This document shows, piece by piece, positions 1 to 8,300 of a stretch of DNA of 56,111 nucleotides. Source of the DNA: Actinomycetota bacterium (GTDB lineage: Bacteria; Actinomycetota; Actinomycetes; Mycobacteriales; Mycobacteriaceae). Numbering within the stretch: position 1 is the stretch's first letter; the number at the start of each line of letters is the position of its first letter. The DNA lies in contig JAUPLT010000229.1 in assembly GCA_030836785.1 (NCBI GenBank), forward strand, positions 1-56,111. Reading direction: 5' to 3'. The translations under genes and the position numbers were made by a program. A model generated the notes under the pieces. That model was given only the letters and a program-made list of their open reading frames with translations. It was not told the origin of the DNA and did not search any database.

Positions 1-1955
1 CCGCTGTCCCCGGCCCGGCCGGAGTAGCCGGCGCCCCGATCGCCGAGGCATCTGCCGCCGCGGGCGACGCCGGCGCGGCCCTGGGTGGTGCCGACGCCAC
101 AGCCGGGGTCCTCGGCGGCGGTGCGCTCGGCGCGGGGCTGGAGGGTGTCCCGGGTCTTCCCGCGGCGCTGGCCGGCGGCGAACCCGCAGCGGCGATCTCT
201 CAGGCCGCAGGCGCGGCCGCCGGCGCGGGAGTGCCCGGTCCAGCTGCGGCAATACCGGCAGCCCCGATCGCCGACGCTGCCGCCGTTCCGCCCGCCCCTC
301 CGATCGGAGCCCCGGCACCACCTGCCGGTGCCGGGGCTGCCGTCCCGCCGGCGCCCCCGGCCGGCGTCCCCGGTGCACCCGCCGGTGGCGGAGCTGCCGT
401 CCCGCCGACGCCCCCCGCCGGCATCCCCGGTGCACCGGCTGCAGGTGAGGTCGCCGTCCCGGCAGGTCCGCCCGGCGCGACGCCCGGCGGGCTTGCCCCC
501 GGCGCCGCCGGTGTCCCGCCGGTGCCGCCCATTGAGACACCCGGTGTCCCGGGCGCCGCGGCAGCGGGGACCCCACCCGCTCCGCCGATCGAGATCCCCG
601 GTGGGGAGGTTCCGGTGGCTGCCGCACTCCCGCCTGCGCCGCCCATCGAAACTCCCGGTGTCCCGGGGGCCGCGGCAGCTGGAACCCCGCCGGTTCCGCC
701 GGCGGCTGTTCCGGCCGCCCCGTTTGTGGAGACGTCAGCCGTCCCGGGCGTCTACGTCCCGGTTACCGGCCCGCCGGGTATCGACGGGGGCAGCCTGGAA
801 TTCCCCGGTACCCCCGACATCACCATCCCGGGTGTACCGACCGACGCGCTACTCCCGGGCGCCGCGACCCCGCCTGGCGGCGCGCCCGGAACCCCCGGCG
901 CGCCGGTGATTCAGAGCGGTGGAACCCCGCCGGCCGGCGCACCCGGCATCCCCGGGGCGGCGGCCGTCGATCCGCCGCCCGGGGCCCCCGGCGTGATCCC
1001 CGGTACTCCCGGTGCACCGGGAGGCGGAGGTGCGGCGACGCCTCCCGCCGCAGTTCCCGGTACCCCAGGTGGTATCGGCGGCGATGCCGCGGTCCTGCCC
1101 CCGGCGGAATTCCCCGGCGGCCCCGCCGCCGGAGCAGGCGGTGCTCCTGTCGCCGATGCCGCTGCGGTCCCGGCGCCCCCGGCGGCCGACGCCGGTGGGG
1201 CGGGTGTGCCCGCGGCGGTAATCGAGGACAACGCCGGTCGGGTGGGATCGGAGAACGCTCACCCGGAGAGCCCCGGTGCGGGGGCGGGAACGGGTGCCGG
1301 CGAGGGCGCCGGTGCCGGCCCGGGCGGGATTGAGCCGCGACACGATATCGACACCCAGGCCGCTCAGCTTGCCGGTCTGCCGGCAGAGGCCATCGCCTCG
1401 TTGGCCGCCGGCATCCCGCCGGCGCCGGCCGCGGTGCCACTGCCCGCCGCAACCGGTGCGGGCGGCGCACTCCCGAGCCCCGGCGCGGCGGTGCCGGGTT
1501 CGGCGCTGGCCGTCCCGGCCGCTGTGCCGCCGTTGCCCCCGGCCGCAGTGCCCGGCGGTGTGGTGCCTGGCAATCCGCCGATTCCGGGAACCCCGCCCGC
1601 GGTGTTCCCCGGAACCCCGGGCGCGGCTTCCGGCATCGTCACCCCCGGTCTGCCGGCGCTGCTGCCGGCCGCACCGATCGCTGATGCGGCTGCCAGCCTG
1701 CCGACCCCGCCGGTCCAGGTGCTGCCCGCACTGGCCCAGGGCGTGGCCACCTTCCTGTCGCCGCCGCAGCTGACCATTCCCGGTATCCCCGGTTTCGGTA
1801 TCCCGCTGCCCAAGACCATCTCCGGCCCGCAGGACTTCATCTGCGTGGGGACCGGCTGGTCGGCCGGACCGGGCGCCGGTAACGGTAAGGGCACCGCAGC
1901 GAAGACCCCGCCCGCCGATAACGGGCGCAAGCCGGGACGCTGGGACGGAAAGTGA
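1..1955 (+). CDS. Pro/Ala/Gly-rich PGxP-repeat protein, 5' end outside window
   Basis: The frame is open from base 3 to the TGA at 1953-1955. The GTG at 231 offered by the ORF track is only internal, so this is the 3' part of a longer gene. The product is almost entirely Pro, Gly, Ala and Val in irregular units such as APAGVPGAPAGG and IPGTPG, giving a collagen-like, probably unfolded or polyproline-rich chain. Only the last ~70 residues look different: a more hydrophobic stretch with IPGFGIPLPKTISG, then QDFICVGTGW with the only visible Cys, then a basic, polar tail ending GRWDGK. No catalytic domain is visible. A surface or cell-wall role is plausible, but the N-terminus that would show a signal peptide is missing. 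It converges on the capA-like gene with a 16-bp gap. The extreme GC makes long ORFs in other frames, which are shadows. Confidence 0.7.
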   Translation, partial: AVPGPAGVAGAPIAEASAAAGDAGAALGGADATAGVLGGGALGAGLEGVPGLPAALAGGEPAAAISQAAGAAAGAGVPGPAAAIPAAPIADAAAVPPAPPIGAPAPPAGAGAAVPPAPPAGVPGAPAGGGAAVPPTPPAGIPGAPAAGEVAVPAGPPGATPGGLAPGAAGVPPVPPIETPGVPGAAAAGTPPAPPIEIPGGEVPVAAALPPAPPIETPGVPGAAAAGTPPVPPAAVPAAPFVETSAVPGVYVPVTGPPGIDGGSLEFPGTPDITIPGVPTDALLPGAATPPGGAPGTPGAPVIQSGGTPPAGAPGIPGAAAVDPPPGAPGVIPGTPGAPGGGGAATPPAAVPGTPGGIGGDAAVLPPAEFPGGPAAGAGGAPVADAAAVPAPPAADAGGAGVPAAVIEDNAGRVGSENAHPESPGAGAGTGAGEGAGAGPGGIEPRHDIDTQAAQLAGLPAEAIASLAAGIPPAPAAVPLPAATGAGGALPSPGAAVPGSALAVPAAVPPLPPAAVPGGVVPGNPPIPGTPPAVFPGTPGAASGIVTPGLPALLPAAPIADAAASLPTPPVQVLPALAQGVATFLSPPQLTIPGIPGFGIPLPKTISGPQDFICVGTGWSAGPGAGNGKGTAAKTPPADNGRKPGRWDGK

Positions 1956-1971
1956 TCAGACAGGACAGCCT

Positions 1972-3525
1972 TCAGTCCGTGCGCACCGACCTCGTCACCT
2001 GCGCGAAGCTGAATTGCCAACGTTCCACCACGCGGAAGCCGAAGCGGCTGGGCACCTGATACGCCATCGCCCGGCCAAGCCTTGGACCGGGTTCGAGTTC
2101 CGGGCCGCGCTCATGGTCCGGAACGCTGGGATCGCGCTCCGTCACCGTCCACAGGGCCGGGCAGCCGGGCATCCTGTCGGCCCAGGCCCACACCGCACCA
2201 TGGCTGTCCCACAGCCGGTTCCGTTCGACCGCTGTCCGGTCCCGGCCGTAGTCGCGCAGTTTGGCGTAGGCCTCGGGCCGGGCAGCGGTCAGCGGGCGGA
2301 TCGGGCCGGGCATCCAGGCTGCGGAGTTGTCGAGCACCAGGCAGTCTCCGGGGGCGGCGTGGCGGTTGATCACGTCGGCTACCGCGCTGTAGTCCATCTG
2401 CTCCTTGGCGTAAGGACCGCGTTGGGCCAGATAGTTCGGTACAGCGGCGACGGCGAACAGCACCAGGATCCCGGTGATCGCGACACGCGACCGCCAGGTC
2501 GCTACCACGCACAATCCGAGCAGCAGCGCCATGGCGGGCGCGGTGAACGACAGATAACGGGGGTAGTACACCGGGTGACGCACCACCGAATATGCCAGCA
2601 ATGCCAGCGTCGGAATCGCCATCCAGCACACTGTCAGCAGCACGAGGCGGACGGGTCGCCGACCCGCGATCTCGCCGACCTGGTCGACACATAGCAGACC
2701 GCACGCCAGCATTACCGCGGCCAGCAGTGCGAACGGCACAGCATGGTCGAAGTACTGCTCCCCGAGAATCTCGCCGACGGTGTCACGGCTCAGGGGTGAT
2801 ATCCAATGCACTTGGAACAGCTGAGTCTGGGCGAAGACAAGCACCGGGGCCACCAGTCCGGCGGCCATCACGGCGGCGGCCAGCCACCGCCGGCCGGACC
2901 GCGAAGCGCGGGGGCATATCGCCACCGCCACCGCATGCACCGGCAGCATCAGCACCAGGAACACGTTGAGCACCGCGGCGGAGGCGGCCAACACCGCGTA
3001 GCCCAGCCACCAGGACCAGCGACCGCGCCGCAGCGCCACCAGGCAATACACCGTCAGCCACACGGCCGCGGCCATCGTCAGCGCATACGACCGGGTTTCG
3101 GCCCCCGCCCAGGTGACCCTGGGCAGCACGGCGAACAACACCCCGGCGGTCACCGCCACAGCCCGGCCGGACAGTTGCCTACCGAGCAGCACGACCCCGG
3201 CCGCCGCCGCACCGACAGCCAGCGCACTGGACAACCGGGCGGCGAACTCGGTCGTCGGGAACACCGTGAACCAGCCGTGCATAAGCAGGTAGTACAGGCC
3301 GTGCACGGCATCGATGTTGAGCACCATCCGCCACAGTTCCGGCACGGAACGGGTGCCGGCCGACAGCGTGGCCGCCTCGTCGAACCACAGCGACGGCCGA
3401 GCCGCGCCGGCGGCGCTGACCACCGTCGCGAGCAGTGCCACCGCTAGCGCGTCCCATGGCCACGAACGCGGCCGCGGCCGCGTAACCGCGACAGGTGTGC
3501 GGTGTTCACGCACCAGAGTCGTCAT
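1972..3525 (-). CDS. Polytopic GT-C membrane mannosyltransferase, CapA (Rv1635c)-like
   Basis: A 517-aa polytopic membrane protein. After a short basic N-terminus and a first TM (DALAVALLATVVSAAG) comes the acidic loop motif WFDEAATLS, typical of GT-C glycosyltransferases that use polyprenyl-phosphate sugars at the outer membrane face. About ten further hydrophobic helices follow, then a soluble C-terminal part of ~130 residues. In M. tuberculosis the gene divergent from the Usp Rv1636 is Rv1635c (CapA), which adds the first mannose of the mannose cap of lipoarabinomannan. The same divergent pairing here supports a mannosyltransferase of that type, but the exact acceptor cannot be read from sequence. 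The ATG at 3525 has AGGGAG upstream. The ~200-bp gap to the Usp gene should carry both divergent promoters. Confidence 0.72.
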   Translation of the reverse strand: MTTLVREHRTPVAVTRPRPRSWPWDALAVALLATVVSAAGAARPSLWFDEAATLSAGTRSVPELWRMVLNIDAVHGLYYLLMHGWFTVFPTTEFAARLSSALAVGAAAAGVVLLGRQLSGRAVAVTAGVLFAVLPRVTWAGAETRSYALTMAAAVWLTVYCLVALRRGRWSWWLGYAVLAASAAVLNVFLVLMLPVHAVAVAICPRASRSGRRWLAAAVMAAGLVAPVLVFAQTQLFQVHWISPLSRDTVGEILGEQYFDHAVPFALLAAVMLACGLLCVDQVGEIAGRRPVRLVLLTVCWMAIPTLALLAYSVVRHPVYYPRYLSFTAPAMALLLGLCVVATWRSRVAITGILVLFAVAAVPNYLAQRGPYAKEQMDYSAVADVINRHAAPGDCLVLDNSAAWMPGPIRPLTAARPEAYAKLRDYGRDRTAVERNRLWDSHGAVWAWADRMPGCPALWTVTERDPSVPDHERGPELEPGPRLGRAMAYQVPSRFGFRVVERWQFSFAQVTRSVRTD

Positions 3526-3726
3526 CGCAGCCTGCTCCCTAGATTCCGGGAGAACCGTAGCGGGGGTGTGGCGCGAACGGAGAACCGACGAGGGCTGTCC
3601 GGAAGATCACAAGCACCCTGACGTGCGGAAGCGTTAGTGTTGGAGACTGGGTTGGATATCTCCGGGCGAGGACCGTCCGACGAGAATGTCCGGCGAGGAT
3701 GACCGACGAAGACCTGGAGGGTACGA

Positions 3727-4173
3727 ATGGGCGGCTACCACACCGTCGTAGTAGGTACGGACGGCTCGGATTCCTCGCTGCGGGCGGTGGAACGCGCCGC
3801 CTACCTTGCCTCGGGACCGGATTCCCAGTTGGTCATCGCGACCGCCTATCTGCCGGCTGACGAAGATGCTCGCGCTGCGGACCTGCTCAAAGACGAGGGC
3901 TACAAGGTGACCGGCAACGGACCGATCTACGAGTTGCTCCGCGATGCCAAGGACCGCGCGAAGAGCGCGGGTGCGACGAATATCGAGGAGCGTGCCGTCG
4001 TCGGTGCCCCGGTCGACGTTCTGGTCGATGTGGCAGTCGAGGTAGGCGCTGACCTTCTGGTGGTCGGCAACGTCGGCATGAACACGATCGCGGGCCGGTT
4101 GCTCGGATCGGTTCCGGCAAATGTTGCCCGCCGATCCAAGACCGATGTGCTGATCGTCCACACCGCCGACTGA
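3727..4173 (+). CDS. Universal stress protein, Rv1636 (TB15.3)-type
   Basis: A 148-aa single-domain UspA-fold protein. The N-terminal strand VVVGTDGSDSS and the C-terminal nucleotide loop VVGNVGMNTIAGRLLGS (G-x2-G-x9-GS) are intact, followed by VPANVARRSKTDVLIVHT. The close match to Rv1636/MSMEG_3811 is notable because that subgroup is reported to bind cAMP in preference to ATP; a class III adenylyl cyclase lies 28 kb downstream. Start ATG with GGAGGG a few bases upstream. The CorA-like frame begins directly after its TGA in the same reading frame, so the two are probably co-transcribed. Confidence 0.9.
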   Translation: MGGYHTVVVGTDGSDSSLRAVERAAYLASGPDSQLVIATAYLPADEDARAADLLKDEGYKVTGNGPIYELLRDAKDRAKSAGATNIEERAVVGAPVDVLVDVAVEVGADLLVVGNVGMNTIAGRLLGSVPANVARRSKTDVLIVHTAD

Positions 4174-4296
4174 GCCATCGGCGGCGCACCTCCGCCGACG
4201 CCGGTCCGGACGCGACTGTGGGTTGACGGCACGCTGAAGTCGGAGAACTTCCCCCTCTCGGAGGTCTCCGAACATATCCGCGAGCATGGCTCGCTG

Positions 4297-5205
4297 GTGT
4301 GGGTCGATCTCTGCAATCCCACTGCGGAGGTACTCGATCGACTGGCCGGTGAAGTCGGCTTGAGTACCCGGGCAGTAGCCGATGTCCTCGGCCACACCGA
4401 GCGCACCAGGGCGACCCGCTACGCCGATCACACTTTCCTGACGGTCTATGCCACCGCGTTGGGTCCGCAGATTCCCGGATCGATCGAGTCGCGGCTGCAC
4501 TGCTCCCGAGTCTCGGTATTCGTGCTGCCTTCCGCGCTGGTGACGGTCCGCCGCGAAACGGATGCCGCACAACCGGTTCTGGACATCGACGCCGTGGTCG
4601 GCCATTGGGTTGATAATGCCGACCTGCTTCGGATGGGCAGCCGAGCCCTGATGCTCGGACTCCTCGACATCGTGGTCGAGGGCCAGTTCGACACCATCCA
4701 ACAACTCGATGACGCCATCGAGTCACTTGAGGACGGGCTGTTCGACGACAGAACCCAGACCCGGCAACTGCAGCGCGACACCTACCGGTTGCGTAAGGAA
4801 CTGGTCGAGCTGCGGCGGATCGTGCTGCCGATGCGTGAAGTGGTCAATACCGTGATGCGGCGCAGCGCCGACGCCAACGACAGCGCCGAACTCACCAGCT
4901 GGTATCAGGACCTCTACGACAATGTCATCAGGGCCGCCGAGTGGACCGAGTCGTTGCGGGACATGATCACCACGGTCTTCGAGACCAACCTCTCGCTTCA
5001 GGACGCCCGGCTGAACACCATCATGAAGAAGCTCACCGGGTGGGCGGCGATAATCGCGGTGCCCACCTTGGTGACCGGGTGGTACGGCCAGAATGTTCCG
5101 TATCCGGGTTATGGCGCAGTGGCCGGGGTGGTGGCCAGCGGTCTGCTGACCGTGTTCACCGCCCTGCTGCTTTTCGTCGCCTTCAAGCGGCGCAACTGGA
5201 TTTAG
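4297..5205 (+). CDS. CorA-like divalent cation channel (start uncertain, likely upstream)
   Basis: A CorA/MRS2-fold transporter: cytoplasmic alpha/beta domain, long helical stalk (residues ~130-240, rich in Q, L, R, D) and two C-terminal TM helices (WAAIIAVPTLVTGWYG and a final hydrophobic helix), ending in the basic tail FKRRNWI. The selectivity-filter motif after TM1, normally YGMN, reads YGQN here, followed by VPYPG. The listed GTG start (4297) falls inside the conserved first strand (SLVWVDLCNP). The frame is open back to the Usp stop at 4171 and encodes a family-like N-terminus (RLWVDGTLKSENFPLSEVSE) without any in-frame ATG, GTG or TTG. The real start is therefore either non-canonical (CTG 4216 or ATC 4177), or the protein is truncated, or there is read-through from the Usp gene. 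Confidence 0.8.
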   Translation: MWVDLCNPTAEVLDRLAGEVGLSTRAVADVLGHTERTRATRYADHTFLTVYATALGPQIPGSIESRLHCSRVSVFVLPSALVTVRRETDAAQPVLDIDAVVGHWVDNADLLRMGSRALMLGLLDIVVEGQFDTIQQLDDAIESLEDGLFDDRTQTRQLQRDTYRLRKELVELRRIVLPMREVVNTVMRRSADANDSAELTSWYQDLYDNVIRAAEWTESLRDMITTVFETNLSLQDARLNTIMKKLTGWAAIIAVPTLVTGWYGQNVPYPGYGAVAGVVASGLLTVFTALLLFVAFKRRNWI

Positions 5206-5335
5206 GGCTCAGGCGACGGCTGCGGGCGTTCCTCGAGTTAAATTACCGATGTGTAAACCCGCGGACATCGAGTCCCGTGCTTGCATTACCGTCCATGGGT
5301 CCAACTAGCTTGGCGCGGTGCGGGAGGCAGCTTCG

Positions 5336-8300
5336 GTGGTAGCAAAGTTCGGTGCGCGTGCTGGTGCCGCGGCGTTCGTCCTAGGCCTGTCAGTGGCTGG
5401 GCCGGCAGGGTTTGCCGCGGCCGACACGCCGGATTCCGAATCAGGCTCGGCCCAGGCCGCGGCCGGGGAGTCGGCAGTGCAGACGGCCCCGGCGCGCAGC
5501 ACCCGAGCGAACAAGCCGAGTCGTTCGCGGACCCGCGGCCCCGCCCCCTCGGCAACCTCCGAACGGTTGCCGCGCGAACCGGGGGAGAGGGCCGTCTCAA
5601 CCGGTGATGTCCGGCCGGACAACCCGGCACCTGCTGCTGCCACGCGGCCAGCTGGGCTGACAGCTGCGGCACGCTCATCGGTGTCTGCGCCGACCGCCGC
5701 CGCCACTCGGCGCCCGGTCACCGCTGCTCTGGGTTCCGCGGCCGCGGTCGGCAACACCGACCGCCCAGAGCGCTCGGCGGTAGTGCCGGTGGCGCCCGCC
5801 GCGAGTGTCACCGCGGCCTCCCCGCAGGCGGCGGCAAGCGGGGCAAGCAACTGCGCAGCCTGCTGGGGGGCCGAGGCGCCCTCGATCGCCGCGGCGGTCA
5901 CCACGGCGGTCAACCATGCATTCAATTCGGCGTTCGACTGGCTCGCCAGTCTCCCCGCCAACCCGATCTCCGACCTCGTCGGCGGGGCGCTCGTCCTGAT
6001 CCGGCGGGCATTGTTCCTCGTGCCTGAGGGCGTGACCGTCACCCAGACCACCCCCACGTCGCTGTCGGTGTCGGTGAACACCGGCAGTGTCGCGTACTTC
6101 CGCCATGACGGCACCACCCTTCAGATCTCCGGAGACCCCTGGTTCTTCGGCGCCCAAAGCTATGACGACACCGCCGGACTGGACGTGTCGGTGACCAACA
6201 CCGGCAACGCCGGCTGCGCCGGTATGGTGCTGACCTCCGGCACCGTCAACGGCGACCTGACAACCTCCCAGATCGACTCCATCCGGTTCGGCACGGGTGC
6301 GGCATTCACCGACAAAGTCACCGCATCGGTCTCGGGGGGTCCATTGACCCTGCGCGACGCAGTGCGCGGTCTGACTGGGGTCGAATTGCGCGCACCGGTG
6401 GTCTTGGCCAGCGACGTCGAGATCGATGCCGGAACCAAGAACGCCTTCTTCGGCGGCACCGTCGACGGCACCGCTGAAGGCACGCAGTCCCTGACGGTCA
6501 CCGCGCTGGGCACCACCACCTTCGACGCCGCCGTCGGTGGACAAGTCCCGCTGGCCAGCCTGCTCACCCGAGCCGTCACCCCACTGGACATCCGGCAGTC
6601 GGCCAACACCACGACCATTCCACTGCACTACATGCCGGAGTACTCCACGAGCGGCCAACTCCAGGTCAAGTACGGTATCGACGTCGCGATCGGCGCCAAC
6701 CATTCGCGGACCTTCGTCTTCGACACCGGCGGAAACGGGTTCTTCGCCGGCTACAACCCGGACTACTTCACGGGTGTGACGCTCACCGACGAGCAGGTCG
6801 ACATTGTCTACACGTCCGGCAACTACTACGACGCCGTCGTCGCCAATGCCGTCGTCACCATCGGCCCCGAGGGCGGCCCCCGCGTCTCCACCGTGCGGCC
6901 CGTCCAGATCGGCGCAATCCTGCAGGGCGGCAACCAGTCCGACGGGCAGGTGTTCGACTTCACCAACCCGTTCGCCCCGCCGGTCGACGGACGGTTCTCC
7001 GGTGACTTCGGTGCCGCCTTCGGCGTTCAGCCCAGCGACAATGGCGAGACCGGACTCTCCAGCGTGCTGTTCCAGTTGCCGGGCAACCTTTCCACAGGAT
7101 TCCTGGTTCAGTTGGGGCCCATCGGAATCGATCCGCAGCTGACTGTCGGAATCACCGACGAACTTCGCGACCAGTTCCCCTACGCCATCCCGGTATCGGC
7201 GTTATCCGGCGGCGGTACCTACCCGGTTTCCGGGTATCAGGTTCTCCAGCAGTTCGGGTTCTCCCCGCAGTACTTCGTCTCCTCACCTGAGGGATTGCTG
7301 TATCCCCTTGGCACCGAACAGTTCCAGCAATGCGCGGTCCAGTGCCTGCCCTCGCTGATCGACAGTGGTGCACCGTCGACCAGTGTGCGCCTGCCCGGCG
7401 CACCGACGCCCTTCCCGCTGTCCACCGCGAATAACTCCGCACTGCAACCAGGTTCGACGTTCATCGCGCAGTTCCCGACCACTCAGGGGCGCCCGCCACT
7501 GGAATGGACCTTCGTGGCGGGCAGCATCGGCTCGGTCAACGCGGTGGGCTACGACGACCAGTCGGGCGCTGCGACCACCACCCAGAACGTCAACACCGGA
7601 CTGAACCTCTATAACGGCTACGACGTGATGTTCGACACCCAGAAGCAGGTGATCTGGCTGCGGCCCAACGGCGGTCAGTCGACGGTGAACCTGCAATCGG
7701 TGACCACCACCGGAGACCAGAGCTACCAGCAGAACGCCGTCCTGTCGGGGAGTTACGCCACCGCCTCCGGCGACTTCTCCGTCAGCGGTGTGACCGACCT
7801 CGCCGCCGACACCACCATCAACGCCGGAAGCGGGGCTATCACGTTTTCCGGGACGGTCGACGGACCACACGCGCTGACGGTGAATTCGACGGGGGCAACA
7901 CATTTCGTCCGTGGCGTCGGCCAGCAGATTGCGTTGACGCGCCTCACCACCGATGCCGGTGGATCCACCTCCACTGCCGGTGTCACGACACAGGACGGCC
8001 AGACCTACGGCGACACCGTGACGCTCAACGGCGCCTACCAGGTCAACGACGGGGAGTTCACCGTCGCCGGGGCGGCGACACTGGCCGGTCAGACAAGCAT
8101 CTCGACCACCGGCGGGGATATCACCTTCGTCAGCACGGTGGACGCGACGCCGGGCCAGGGGTTCACGTTGAGGCTGGTCACCGACGGGGGACACACGCAG
8201 CTGAGCGGAGCGGTCGGCGCCGTCAATCCACTCGGCGGCATCGGGATGGCCAATACCGCCGAGCACACCGTCGCGACCGTCACCGCGGCAGGCACCGTCG

